Positions 8,773 to 18,670 are shown, counted from the stretch's first letter. The stretch is 64,000 nucleotides of DNA from Chitinophagaceae bacterium UBA4411 (GCA_002400415.1 DGQP01000014.1:1-64000), one strand, 5' to 3'. The notes: generated by a model not told the origin, from the letters alone. Numbers and translations are program-made.

Positions 8773-9165
8773 ATGAAAAGACTATTTCTTGTTGCCGCTA
8801 TCAGTTTGGCTTTTGTTTCAGCAGCATTGGCACAGACCAAGGCATCGCTGACTGCTAAGATTAAAACACCGACAGCACAATGTGAAGCTTGTAAGAACAG
8901 GATCGAGACTTACCTGAAACGCTACGATGGTGTTACTTTTATCAATGTCAATTTCCGGAAAGGTGAAACACAGGTCAAATACCTGACCGACAGGATCAAT
9001 ATCGAAGAGATAAAAACAGCTATCGCCAATGCCGGTTATGATGCAGATGATATACCGGCTACGGAAGATGCGTATAACCGCTTGCCGAGAACTTGCAAAA
9101 AATTTGAAGACGGGGGCGGGCATCCCAAACCCAAAGTGATTCCGCCTGCTCCTCCGCAACAATAA
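8773..9165 (+). CDS. Secreted heavy-metal-associated (HMA) domain protein
   Basis: 130 residues. A signal peptide (1-20, ending ALAQ) precedes an HMA ferredoxin-like domain with the metal-binding pair in PTAQCEACKNRIE (C37, C40), then FINVNFRKGETQVKY and IKTAIANAGYDAD typical of copper- or mercury-binding domains. The tail is proline-rich (PKVIPPAPPQQ). It is likely a periplasmic metal-binding protein; no transporter is adjacent. It probably reads through from pyrE (23-nt gap) and ends at a strong terminator. Confidence 0.85.
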   Translation: MKRLFLVAAISLAFVSAALAQTKASLTAKIKTPTAQCEACKNRIETYLKRYDGVTFINVNFRKGETQVKYLTDRINIEEIKTAIANAGYDADDIPATEDAYNRLPRTCKKFEDGGGHPKPKVIPPAPPQQ

Positions 9166-9175
9166 AAGGAATTAT

Positions 9176-9198
9176 AACCGGTCGCTGACCGGTTTTTT
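9176..9198 (+). terminator. Rho-independent terminator after the HMA gene
   Basis: Perfect 8-bp stem AACCGGTC / GACCGGTT with loop GCT, followed by a T-run. Confidence 0.85.
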
Positions 9199-9240
9199 AA
9201 TGCTAACTCTCCAAGGATTTTAAACCCCCGGAGGATTATA

Positions 9241-9684
9241 TCAGTATTTGATCAGCAGGGTATCGTTATACCTGACAGGGATCGTTTTATAAAATCCTGA
9301 ACGGCCTACCCGGGCTTTGCCTTCCACTCTGACATGTGATTCTTTTCCTGCAAAGGCCTTCCGGGTCTGTTCCATCAATAGTAAAGTTTTGGCCTGTCCA
9401 TTCAGGGGCAGCAAAAAGGCCGACCGGGCTGGAATTTTTACCGGCTCTGTATTAGAAAAATGACCCAGGAAGCTGCTGTCAAGATAGAGGTCGCAATCCA
9501 GGGTCTTTAGCCTCAGCCCAAAATTATTAGAATTGGTGAACCTGAGGTCGGCCGAAAGATCGGTTTCCGACAGGCTCAGCTTACCGATCTTCAGGTTTTC
9601 CACATTTTCAAAAACGGGTTCCTTTACGTCTGAACAGGCGGCAAACAGCAAAACAACGAACAGGAGGAGCAGGGATATTTTCAT
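9241..9684 (-). CDS. LEA2-like lipoprotein
   Basis: 147 residues from the ATG at 9684. The sequence begins MKISLLLLFVVLLFAACSDV, a clear SPII signal with lipobox FAAC, which is why the longer frame starting at 9756 was not chosen. The body (KIGKLSLSETDLSADLRFTNSNNFGLRLKTLDCDLYLD) has the beta-strand pattern and the 'tNpN' type motif of late-embryogenesis-abundant type 2 (WHy-like) domains found in many Bacteroidota lipoproteins. It is probably membrane-anchored; its role is unknown. No operon partner. Confidence 0.7.
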   Translation of the reverse strand: MKISLLLLFVVLLFAACSDVKEPVFENVENLKIGKLSLSETDLSADLRFTNSNNFGLRLKTLDCDLYLDSSFLGHFSNTEPVKIPARSAFLLPLNGQAKTLLLMEQTRKAFAGKESHVRVEGKARVGRSGFYKTIPVRYNDTLLIKY

Positions 9685-10332
9685 GACAAAGAGATTGTAT
9701 GCAAAATAGGAGAAAGAACTGTATTCGCAGAAAAGAAGGGAGCAGGAGGAAGGCATTATAACTTTTTTAAAACTAATATAATTAGTATTTTGACAATTTC
9801 ACACAGTGTTCTTTAATATAAAAAAAGTAGTAATACTAAATAATATATTTTAATTGTTAATCAATTAATTATATTAATTATAGTGTATAATATTTCAGAA
9901 TTTTGTTCGCATATTATATTTTTATGAGGGAATAAATGGTTTTCCTTCTTTTTATTGTAAAATATTTATTTAATTAAATGAATATCAATATATAATTAGA
10001 TTTATATCTTTTTTTATTTTGTATAGTGCAATAAGTATGAAAAATTGTTAAAATGAAGTTGAATACAAATCCTTACAAGCTCGTTCAATTGGTAAAAACT
10101 GTTTGTATAAAAAGAAAATCGGGAAGTATACTAAGCTGAATAGTGAGCCGGGAATTGGGATTGAGAAGCTGGTAGCCGGTCGCTTTTAAAACAGGGCCTA
10201 CCGGGCTAATCAATACATTTATCCTTATTCTCTCCCAAAGGCTTCTTTCTTCGGTTTGTTTTTATTAACTTGGTAACTTCATTTCGACTGGACTTTTTAT
10301 TCGTATCACTGGACACTACTGGACTAATTACA
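9685..10332. other. AT-rich non-coding stretch with inverted repeats
   Basis: About 650 nt without a supportable gene. From roughly 9760 to 10060 it is very AT-rich. It contains several short inverted repeats: TTAGTATT (9782-9789) with AATACTAA (9832-9839), and TTAATTG (9850-9856) with CAATTAA (9862-9868). It separates a divergent lipoprotein gene from the giant PKD-protein gene, so it may carry the regulatory region of the latter. The only reading frames are tiny and look spurious. Confidence 0.6.
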
Positions 10333-13300
10333 ATGAGAAAATTATACCTCTTAAGTACCCTTGTACTTATTGTACTGGTGGGCGATTTCTGTTCTGCACA
10401 GGATTTTTCTAATAAAGGAAAGGATTTTTGGGTGGCTTATGGTTATCATGCTATTATGCCTGGTACCAATCAGCAGCAAATGGTACTCTATTTTGCAGCC
10501 GATCAGACGACCAATGTTACGGTCAGCATACCTGGCCTGGGATATACCCAGAATTATGTGGTAGCTGCCAATACCGTGCTTACGTCTAACCCGCTCCCAA
10601 AAGCAGGGGCACAGGATGCAAGATTGACGGCAGCCTCAAGTGCAGGGGAAGATAAGGGGATACATATCACAAGCGATAAGCCTATTGTTGCTTATGCGCA
10701 TATTTATAATGCCAGCGTTTCCGGAGCTACCATATTGTTTCCCACGAACACCCTGGGAAAGGAATATTATTCAATTAACTACACCAATAATTCTAATACA
10801 CCTAATATAGCTAATTGCTGGTTTTATGTTATAGCCACTGACCCGGGTTCAACAACAGTTGAAATTACCCCCAGCCAGGCTGCCATAGGGCATTCCGCCG
10901 GTGTTCCTTTTACAGTCACCCTGACTCAGGGGCAGGTATTTAATGTGATGGGAGAAATGAACGGGAATACAGGTTCTGATCTCACCGGATCGCTAATCAA
11001 GAGTGTTAATACGGGATCAGGTTGTAAGAGGTTAGGCGTTTTCTCCGGTAGCGGCCGGATTAACATTTCCTGTACGGGGTCTTTTAATGCATCTTCAGAT
11101 AACTATATGGTGCAGGCTACTCCCAGGAGTGCCTGGGGAAAAACCTATATCACATCTCCGACAGCTGTACTGGATAATAACAACCGGAAAGCTTTCAGGA
11201 ATGATATCTACAGGATATGTGTTTCCGATCCGACTACAGTGGTAACACTCAACGGCGCCCCCATCGGGCTGCCCCTGCAGGGTAATTTCTTTTATGAAAT
11301 TCCCAGCACGAACCGGCCTTTATTAATTGAAGCCGATAAACCCGTTATGGTTAGCCAGTATACGACTTCCCAGAATGAATGTGGTAATATCGGGGTAGGC
11401 GATCCGGAAGTGATATACCTGAGCCCCGTGGAGCAAAATATCAGCAAAGTAATTTGGAATGCCACATCGAACTTCAGTATTAACCAGCATTTTATAAATG
11501 TTGTTATACCCAATACAGGGACAGCTATTAGTTCTTTCAGGCTGGACGGAGCTGTGCTGGCTGCCGGTTCTTTTGTTCAGCATCCTAATGCAGGAGCATA
11601 TTCAGTGGCAACATTACCTGTTAGTGCAGGTCAACATACTATTGTGTCTGATTCGGGCTTTAATGCCATTGCTTATGGTTTTGGCAGTGCGGAATCCTAT
11701 GGATATAATGCCGGTACCAATATTAAAGACATTTATCAGTACATATCATTGGCTAACCAATATGCTACGGTAAATTTTCCTGCAACCTGTAAGAATACAC
11801 CTTTCGACCTGTCGATGACGTTTCCCTATCAGCCAACGAGGATCGAATGGCAATTCAATGGCTTATTCCCGGATGTAGTATTAAATGCACCGGTACCAAC
11901 TTCTACGTCTGTGGTTAATGGAAGAACTCTTTACACTTATCAGCTACCTACCCAGTATTCTATTCCGGCACCAGGAACATACCCTATCAGGGTGGTAGCG
12001 TCTAATCCAACGCCGGATGGGTGTGGGGGCACACAGGAAATCGATTTTGATATACAGGTATTTGACCCGCCGGCCGCTGATTTTAGTTTTTCAAATACAG
12101 GCTGTGCCAATACCCCTGTACAGTTTACCAGTGTAAATAATGGTAATGGCCGGCCTGTTACCAACTGGTACTGGAATTTTGGTGATGCTTCAACTGCGGC
12201 GATTGACAATCCAAGCCATACTTATACCGCCGGAGGTTCTTATACCGTGAAATATGCCGTCAGAACCGATGTGGGTTGCATATCTGACACCGCTTCCCAT
12301 GTGGTAACAGTGGGTAATTTACCCACCGCCAGTTTTACCAAAACAGGTCCTTTCTGCTCAGGTAAAGTGATCAATTTTACGGATCAATCTTCCGTCACCG
12401 GCGGCAGTACTGTTGTAAAATGGACCTGGAATTTTGGTGACGCAACGCCTCAGGTAGTCGTGAATGCTCCGTCCAGCCCCAACCAAACACATACTTATAC
12501 TGCACCCGGAACTTATACTGTCAGTTTAATTGCCGAAAGCAGCACCGGTTGTGTCAGCGTAGCCTTCACCGATCAGGTGGTTATTAATGCCAACCCGGTC
12601 GCTAATTTTTCTTTACCAACTGTGTGTATGCCTGCAGGTCTTGCGCAGTTCAATGACCTCAGCACCATTGTAGCCGGAACGATCAGTTCCTGGGCCTGGA
12701 ATTTTGGGGATGCCGGAACTGCGGCCACACAAAATCCTTCGCATACATATACCGGCCCGGGGCCATTTACAGTTACACTGGTTACAACTTCTGATAATGG
12801 TTGCGAGGATACAAAAGTGCAGACACTAAATAGTGTGTATGCTGAACCACAGGCTTCATTTACGAATGCAGCGGAAGTTTGCCTGGGTGCTGCCGCAAGC
12901 TTTACTGACCAGAGTACTGCACCGGGAAGTACTGTGACGCAATGGAACTGGAACTTTGGAGATGCCGGGACGTCAACACAACAAAACCCGTCCCATACTT
13001 ATGCTGCACCCGGTACATACACGGTTACATTAAATGTGACATCTGCTGCCGGGTGTGCTACTGTTACTAATACTGCAACACATACTATTGTAGTAAATCC
13101 ATTACCAACGATCAGCTTTACAAACTCATCCCCGGTTTGCGCAGCAGATAATATTTTATTTACATCCACTTCTGTTCCAAATGCGGGTGTCTTTAACCAA
13201 TATAACTGGACAGTAAATACAGCGCCAACGGGTGGCAATACGCCAACACTGAATTATATACCTGCAGCAGCAGGAACTTATACTGTTCAGCTATCTGCCA

Positions 13301-15447
13301 CAACGGATAAAGGATGCACGAACACGAACAGCTCAGCAATAACTGTAAATGCAAAGCCAGTCGTTAACTTTTCTCTTCCCGTAGTTTGTTTGCCTGGCGG
13401 GGCAGCTCAGTTCAATGATCAGTCCACAGTAGCAGGTGGAACAATAACCGGCTGGAGCTGGAACTTTGGCGATGCAGGAACTGCTGCTACTCAGAATCCT
13501 TCGCATACTTACTCAACAGCAGGTCCGTTTACAGTATCACTTACTGCCACTTCTAATAACGGATGTGCTAATACCGGAACACAAACACTGAGCACTGTAT
13601 ACGCAGAGCCACAGGCTGCTTTTACCGCACCCCTGGAAGTATGCCTCGGTGCAGCGGTTAACCTGACAGATAACAGTACGGCTGCCGGAAGCAGCGTCAC
13701 ACAATGGAACTGGAATTTTGGTGATGCCGGCACATCAACGCAACAAAATCCATCACATACTTATGCCACAGCAGGCACCTATACAATTACTTTAAATATT
13801 ACTTCTGCAGCCGGTTGCCAGACAGTAAATAATGCTGCAACAAGAACTGTGATCGTAAATCCTCTGCCGGTTGCCGATTTCAGTACTTCTTTACCGGGAT
13901 GTGTAACAAGAGATATTACGTTCAATGATGCTTCTGCTGCTAATGCAGGCGCACTGATCAAATGGAACTGGAACTATGGAGACGCCACAACGGCGGTTCT
14001 TGCCTCCGGCAATCCTTTCACCCATGTTTACAATACCGTGGGCACTTATAATGTGACCCTGCAGGTAGAGACCAGCAAAGGTTGTATCAGCAGTACGGTT
14101 ACAAAGCCGGTTGAAATAAATGTGTTACCCAGGGCTGGCTTCATAACTCCTGAGGCTTGTATAAGTGATATTGCAACACAGTTTATTGATACCAGCCGTG
14201 TTTCCCCGGGGACGATCACTGCCTGGCAGTGGAATTTCGGTGATGTAAATGCAAATCCTGGTAACCCGAATATATCAACTGTTCAAAATGCAACCCACCA
14301 TTTTACAGCTACGGGCAACTATACAGCCACGCTGGTCGCTTATTCGGATAAAGGTTGTACAGATACAGCAAGAAGTACTTTCTTCGTGAATGGTTCAGTG
14401 CCTGTGGCCGGTTTCACTGTTTCGAACCCGAATAATTTATGCAGTAACCAGGTAGTTGATATCAAAGATGCTTCCAGTGTTGATGTGGGAAGCCTGGTGA
14501 AAGTGGAAATATTCTGGGATTATACCAATGACCCCACCATAAAATTGGTGGATGATGACCCTGTTCCGGGTGAAGTATATAGTCATGCTTATCCTGAATT
14601 TGGCTCGCCGGCTGCACCCAGAACGGTTACGATACGATATGTTGCTTATTCAGGAGCCACCTGCCTGAGTACTTTCTCAAGGACGATCACTTTACTGCCC
14701 ACACCCACTTTGCAATTTAGTACTGTGCCTCCTGTTTGTGAAGACGTAGCGGCTTTCCAGTTAAACCAGGTGCAGGTTATTAATGGTCTTCCCGGTACAG
14801 GTGTATTCAGTGGTACTGGTGTTAACGGAACTGGGCTATTTACGCCTTCTGCTGCAGGGACAGGCTCTCATGTAATTACTTATGTGTATACAGGAACCAA
14901 TGGCTGTAGTAACCTTGTCAGCCAATCAGTTGAAGTGAATCCCAAGCCCGGTATTAATGCAGGCCCGGATAAAGTAGTACTGGAAGGCGGATTTGTGGTT
15001 TTAACCCCGGCACTTAATTCGGCTATTCCTGTTACTTATCTTTGGACACCTTCAGCAGGTCTTAGTGATGTAAGGATACCCGGTCCGCAGGCTTCACCAA
15101 CAGAAGACATCACCTATACGCTAACTGTAACATCAGATAAAGGTTGTAAGGCCAGTGATGATGTATTTGTCAAATTACTGAAGAAAGTACTGATACCAAA
15201 TATCTTCAGTCCAAACGGCGATGGTGTTCACGACCGTTGGGAAGTTCCTTACCTGGAAAGTTACCCGGGTTGCACCATCGACATTTATAATCGTTATGGT
15301 CAGCTCGTTTATCATTCTGTCGGGTATGCTACCGCCTGGGATGGTAAGGCAAATGGCAAGGATGTTCCCGTTGGTACCTACTATTATGTAATTGATCCGA
15401 AAAATGGCCGCAGCAAGCTTGCCGGTTATGTGGATGTAATAAGATAA
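10333..15447 (+). CDS. Giant PKD-repeat protein with T9SS type B sorting domain
   Basis: 1,704 residues from the ATG at 10333 (MRKLYLLSTLVLIVLV..., signal peptide ending SAQ); an upstream in-frame ATG at 10270 adds 21 residues that do not look like a signal. The N-terminal part (about 25-480) resembles the IgGFc-binding-protein N-terminal domain found in Bacteroidota adhesins. About ten PKD-type domains follow, most with W-N-FGDA and NPSHTY motifs. The C-terminal about 90 residues (IPNIFSPNGDGVHDRW to LAGYVDVIR) are a CHU_C-type gliding-motility sorting domain. The protein is therefore probably exported by T9SS and fixed to the surface. PKD domains 3-5 and 6-8 look like a duplicated block. 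The PorP/SprF gene 5 nt downstream is the usual partner of type B substrates. Confidence 0.9.
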   Translation: MRKLYLLSTLVLIVLVGDFCSAQDFSNKGKDFWVAYGYHAIMPGTNQQQMVLYFAADQTTNVTVSIPGLGYTQNYVVAANTVLTSNPLPKAGAQDARLTAASSAGEDKGIHITSDKPIVAYAHIYNASVSGATILFPTNTLGKEYYSINYTNNSNTPNIANCWFYVIATDPGSTTVEITPSQAAIGHSAGVPFTVTLTQGQVFNVMGEMNGNTGSDLTGSLIKSVNTGSGCKRLGVFSGSGRINISCTGSFNASSDNYMVQATPRSAWGKTYITSPTAVLDNNNRKAFRNDIYRICVSDPTTVVTLNGAPIGLPLQGNFFYEIPSTNRPLLIEADKPVMVSQYTTSQNECGNIGVGDPEVIYLSPVEQNISKVIWNATSNFSINQHFINVVIPNTGTAISSFRLDGAVLAAGSFVQHPNAGAYSVATLPVSAGQHTIVSDSGFNAIAYGFGSAESYGYNAGTNIKDIYQYISLANQYATVNFPATCKNTPFDLSMTFPYQPTRIEWQFNGLFPDVVLNAPVPTSTSVVNGRTLYTYQLPTQYSIPAPGTYPIRVVASNPTPDGCGGTQEIDFDIQVFDPPAADFSFSNTGCANTPVQFTSVNNGNGRPVTNWYWNFGDASTAAIDNPSHTYTAGGSYTVKYAVRTDVGCISDTASHVVTVGNLPTASFTKTGPFCSGKVINFTDQSSVTGGSTVVKWTWNFGDATPQVVVNAPSSPNQTHTYTAPGTYTVSLIAESSTGCVSVAFTDQVVINANPVANFSLPTVCMPAGLAQFNDLSTIVAGTISSWAWNFGDAGTAATQNPSHTYTGPGPFTVTLVTTSDNGCEDTKVQTLNSVYAEPQASFTNAAEVCLGAAASFTDQSTAPGSTVTQWNWNFGDAGTSTQQNPSHTYAAPGTYTVTLNVTSAAGCATVTNTATHTIVVNPLPTISFTNSSPVCAADNILFTSTSVPNAGVFNQYNWTVNTAPTGGNTPTLNYIPAAAGTYTVQLSATTDKGCTNTNSSAITVNAKPVVNFSLPVVCLPGGAAQFNDQSTVAGGTITGWSWNFGDAGTAATQNPSHTYSTAGPFTVSLTATSNNGCANTGTQTLSTVYAEPQAAFTAPLEVCLGAAVNLTDNSTAAGSSVTQWNWNFGDAGTSTQQNPSHTYATAGTYTITLNITSAAGCQTVNNAATRTVIVNPLPVADFSTSLPGCVTRDITFNDASAANAGALIKWNWNYGDATTAVLASGNPFTHVYNTVGTYNVTLQVETSKGCISSTVTKPVEINVLPRAGFITPEACISDIATQFIDTSRVSPGTITAWQWNFGDVNANPGNPNISTVQNATHHFTATGNYTATLVAYSDKGCTDTARSTFFVNGSVPVAGFTVSNPNNLCSNQVVDIKDASSVDVGSLVKVEIFWDYTNDPTIKLVDDDPVPGEVYSHAYPEFGSPAAPRTVTIRYVAYSGATCLSTFSRTITLLPTPTLQFSTVPPVCEDVAAFQLNQVQVINGLPGTGVFSGTGVNGTGLFTPSAAGTGSHVITYVYTGTNGCSNLVSQSVEVNPKPGINAGPDKVVLEGGFVVLTPALNSAIPVTYLWTPSAGLSDVRIPGPQASPTEDITYTLTVTSDKGCKASDDVFVKLLKKVLIPNIFSPNGDGVHDRWEVPYLESYPGCTIDIYNRYGQLVYHSVGYATAWDGKANGKDVPVGTYYYVIDPKNGRSKLAGYVDVIR

Positions 15448-15452
15448 GCTCC

Positions 15453-16502
15453 ATGAAAAAAATATTTATTACAACAGCAATTGTTTTGAGTGGAAGCCTG
15501 GCACTGTTTGCACAGCAGCGTCCCCACTATACCCAATACATTATTAATCCCTATATCATCAATCCGGCTATTACCGGGATTGAGAATTATACAGATGTCA
15601 AAATAGGGGTTAGGGACCAATGGGTGGGATTGAACGGTGCGCCCAAGACAACCTATATATCTATCCACGGGCCTTTAGGCAAGAACGATTACAGGACATC
15701 AGCCACTTCTTTTGAAGTGCCCGGTGAAAATCCAAGAGGCCGGGCTTATTGGGAAACGTATACAGCAGCAGAACCACACCATGGTGCCGGCCTGAATATT
15801 ATTAACGACCAGACCGGAAGCTTTCGCTTTTTTTCAGCGAGTGCAACCTATGCATATCATCTGGGATTAAGCCCGACCACCAATCTGTCGGGTGGCTTCT
15901 CAGCAGGCATTACTAAAGTGAGCATTGACAGGAGCAAGCATGACTTTAATGGTTCAGGAGATCCAAGCGACCCGGCTGTAGGATCTGCCGTCAGCGGAGA
16001 ACTCACCAAAGTAAAACCCAATATCGGGTTTGGACTGTGGTTGTATTCCCGCGATTATTTTGTGGGTTTTGCCGCCCAGCAAATCATGCCGCAAACAATC
16101 AGTTTTGTTGATGATAATACGGCCATTCTTACTAAAGGAAAATTTGTACCGCACCTGTTTCTTACAGCGGGGTACCGCTTTCTGCTGAATGATGATGTTA
16201 ACGCAATCCCTTCCCTGATGGTGAAATATATCAAAGGAAGTTCACTTAAAGAATTTCAGCCTGAAGCTAATATTAAACTGCAGTATCGTGATCTTTTCTG
16301 GGTGGGCGGCAGTTATCGTTACCAGGATGGCTATGCCGGGATGATCGGGATGAACGTAAAAAATTCCTTTAATGTCAGCTACGCATACGACAGGACAAGC
16401 AATAATATTCAGCTAAACGCTTTCAACCGCGGTACCCATGAAATAGTGATTGGATTTCTTCTGGGGAATAAATACAGCGAGAAATGTCCAAGGTGTTATT
16501 AA
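15453..16502 (+). CDS. PorP/SprF family T9SS outer-membrane protein
   Basis: 349 residues. The signal peptide ends ALFAQ, followed by QRPHYTQYIINPYIINPAITGIENY, the conserved N-terminus of PorP/SprF proteins. The remainder is a beta-barrel pattern ending YDRTSNNIQLNAFNRGTHEIVIGFLLG. SprF-like proteins pair with specific type B substrates and help secrete or anchor them. The 5-nt gap to the giant PKD gene makes that protein the likely client. Confidence 0.92.
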   Translation: MKKIFITTAIVLSGSLALFAQQRPHYTQYIINPYIINPAITGIENYTDVKIGVRDQWVGLNGAPKTTYISIHGPLGKNDYRTSATSFEVPGENPRGRAYWETYTAAEPHHGAGLNIINDQTGSFRFFSASATYAYHLGLSPTTNLSGGFSAGITKVSIDRSKHDFNGSGDPSDPAVGSAVSGELTKVKPNIGFGLWLYSRDYFVGFAAQQIMPQTISFVDDNTAILTKGKFVPHLFLTAGYRFLLNDDVNAIPSLMVKYIKGSSLKEFQPEANIKLQYRDLFWVGGSYRYQDGYAGMIGMNVKNSFNVSYAYDRTSNNIQLNAFNRGTHEIVIGFLLGNKYSEKCPRCY

Positions 16503-16518
16503 GAAAATAAGGGAGAAA

Positions 16519-18258
16519 TCAGAGCCGGACGATTTTTTTAGCTTTTATACCTTTCAGCTGGTTAAGAGCTTTGCTGACCTCAGCTTTCTTTTGCTCGATC
16601 ACTTCGAGTGTAATATCTGAATCGGGAATACCTGCAAGGCTGTCTCTTGAAAGCTGCTTTTCCACGATAGCCAGGCTGGAGAGTGCTTTACTATAAACAT
16701 GCTGAAGACTGTCGAGACGGATATTTGTTACCGCATTTGATAACTGCGCATTTACTTTTTCCCAGTTCACTTTGTCGTAAGCCATGCGGAGTTCATTTTC
16801 CCACTTCTTCCAGTTCACGTTGTTTATCTTCTTCAGGTATTCGGCCTTCAGAGCCTCTTTTTGCTGCTGTGTAAATACTTCTGCAATATTTTTTTCAACT
16901 TCTTCCCATTCCTTTTCCTGTAATACTCTTTTAGAGGCATCAATAGCTTCTTTTACCTGTTCTTCCTGGTAATTTTTAAGTTCAGGAGCATCAGGTGTGG
17001 CAAAATGAGAGGCGGCTACTGCAAACGGGTTTGCAATAACATGCTCTATTTTCTCACCAAGCCCTTCCAGTTCTTTATCCATCCCGGCAGCTTCTTTTTC
17101 ATCAATAGCCGCTGCTATCTGGCTTACAAATGGCTCGATGTGATTAGTAATAGTGGCCGCCGTTTCAGCAGCCTTAACAGCTTCTGCCTTTTTATTATCA
17201 TCATCCATGAAAAGGTAAAAGGGGGACGATAGAGAGCCTGTTGTTGCGGCAATCCTGTCATTAGCAGTTTTATTAACCGGCTTGCTAATAATCAACAGGG
17301 CATTAAAGGCAATCAGGCATAAGAGACCGGCCAGCACACCCGCCAGTTTATTAAATGAAAAAACCGGTTGCTTGCTGACCCCCATAATCCATTCCACCCG
17401 GTGCAGCAAATCATTCTTTTTTCCACCGGCTGCGACTGCAAGCGTCTTGGGAAGATGATTGACTTTTTCCAGCTCCAATAAAGCCGAGGCATACCCATAT
17501 GGATCATACTGGAACTGTATCACCATTTCGTCACAACTTTTTTCCCGTTCCCTTTCCACGATCTTCACAAACGCTTTTACAAACGGGTTGAAATATAAAA
17601 TGGATTGTGAGAATTTCAGGATAAGGTTTAACAGGTAATCATAGCGGCGTATATGAGCCAGTTCGTGCAATAATACAGCTTCCAACTGCTGGGTTGATAG
17701 CCGGTTCACAGCTGCCAGGGGAATAAGTATTACCGGTTTGATATAACCAATAGTAACAGGAGAAGTAACCAGGTCTGAAATCCAGATATGCACTGGTTTC
17801 TTTATTCCCATTTGTGCAGCAACTTTTTTTATAAACATTCTCCATTCAACGGAAGCTTTGGTAAGTCCATGTTTACGGATAATATTTACGTACCGGTAAT
17901 TTCTTATGAATTGCAAAAGCGGGAATAGCAAAAGGATAAGATAAAGCAGGGATGCAATAGGCAGTGTTCTGTAAAGCCAGTCATTCAGCTGTTCGTTGCC
18001 GTCCAAGTTTAATAGTCCCGCAGAGCCGATAACTGCATTCTCCGTTTTGTATAATATGGAAACCAGCGTAAACAGGAACCAGGCGAAACCCCCAATGGCT
18101 AAAATGGATGCCAGTAAACTTTTTTGGGAGGACCGTACAGTTTTAAAAACTACAGTGATCAATTGGTAAAGAACCCAGAGCAGGGCCATTTGCCAGAGGC
18201 TGTTCAGCATAGCCCATCCTAATGCCTGCAGAAAATTGGATTGGTTAATGGCGTCCAT
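16519..18258 (-). CDS. BlaR1/M56-family membrane metallopeptidase
   Basis: 579 residues. Hydrophobic segments lie near 15-40, 48-70, 98-117 and 305-330. The zinc protease motif HELAH is at 198-202 with the downstream EREREKSCDE segment near 238-247 supplying the third ligand region. M56 proteins sense a signal and relieve BlaI/MecI repression by proteolysis. The region after the last membrane helix (about 340-579) is a long charged, helix-rich tail without a penicillin-binding sensor domain, so the signal need not be a beta-lactam. It lies 9 nt downstream of the blaI-like gene. Confidence 0.88.
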   Translation of the reverse strand: MDAINQSNFLQALGWAMLNSLWQMALLWVLYQLITVVFKTVRSSQKSLLASILAIGGFAWFLFTLVSILYKTENAVIGSAGLLNLDGNEQLNDWLYRTLPIASLLYLILLLFPLLQFIRNYRYVNIIRKHGLTKASVEWRMFIKKVAAQMGIKKPVHIWISDLVTSPVTIGYIKPVILIPLAAVNRLSTQQLEAVLLHELAHIRRYDYLLNLILKFSQSILYFNPFVKAFVKIVEREREKSCDEMVIQFQYDPYGYASALLELEKVNHLPKTLAVAAGGKKNDLLHRVEWIMGVSKQPVFSFNKLAGVLAGLLCLIAFNALLIISKPVNKTANDRIAATTGSLSSPFYLFMDDDNKKAEAVKAAETAATITNHIEPFVSQIAAAIDEKEAAGMDKELEGLGEKIEHVIANPFAVAASHFATPDAPELKNYQEEQVKEAIDASKRVLQEKEWEEVEKNIAEVFTQQQKEALKAEYLKKINNVNWKKWENELRMAYDKVNWEKVNAQLSNAVTNIRLDSLQHVYSKALSSLAIVEKQLSRDSLAGIPDSDITLEVIEQKKAEVSKALNQLKGIKAKKIVRL

Positions 18259-18267
18259 CGGTAACGC

Positions 18268-18651
18268 TTATTGTTTTTTCAGATCATTTAATAAAGCCTG
18301 TATCTTTTCAATTTCTTCGGGACTGGCTTTGGTTTCACCCAGGGCCTGTATCACCAGTTGGGTGGGAGAGCCGCCGAACAAACTATCGATCATCTTATTC
18401 AGCAAATGCTTTTGTGTTCTTTCTTTGTTCACCGCAGCCTGGTACACGTGGGTACGCATAGAGTCATCTCTTTTTACCAATCCTTTTTCATTCATGATCT
18501 GCATCAGCTTCAGGGTAGTCGTATAGCCCACATCTTTGGATGCTGCGAGGCCTTCATGGACTTCTCTCACGGTAGCCAATCCTTTCGACCACAGTATCTG
18601 GAGTATTTCCAGTTCGCTTTCTGTTGGCTTTATTAATTTGTTATTCGACAT
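18268..18651 (-). CDS. BlaI/MecI/CopY-family repressor
   Basis: 127 residues starting MSNNKLIKPTESELEILQILWSKG at 18651; a longer frame to 18702 adds 17 residues that overlap the promoter region and is less likely. A winged-helix domain (TVREVHEGLAASKDVGYTTTLKLMQIMNEKGLV) precedes a dimerisation domain. It probably represses its own operon with the M56 protease gene. A 7+7 inverted repeat at 18675-18694 sits just upstream, overlapping the candidate promoter, as expected for autoregulation. Confidence 0.9.
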   Translation of the reverse strand: MSNNKLIKPTESELEILQILWSKGLATVREVHEGLAASKDVGYTTTLKLMQIMNEKGLVKRDDSMRTHVYQAAVNKERTQKHLLNKMIDSLFGGSPTQLVIQALGETKASPEEIEKIQALLNDLKKQ

Positions 18652-18670
18652 AGTTTGATCTTTTGGAACC

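Noticed and set aside
10070..10160. tRNA-like string near TTCAATTGGTAAAA
   Set aside because: No cloverleaf can be built; acceptor and T arms are missing.
9757..10269. Tiny reading frame around 10053
   Set aside because: About 24 codons, no similarity, no start signal, in AT-rich DNA.
16683..17232. Plus-strand frames over the M56 gene
   Set aside because: Shadow frames of a well-supported protease gene.
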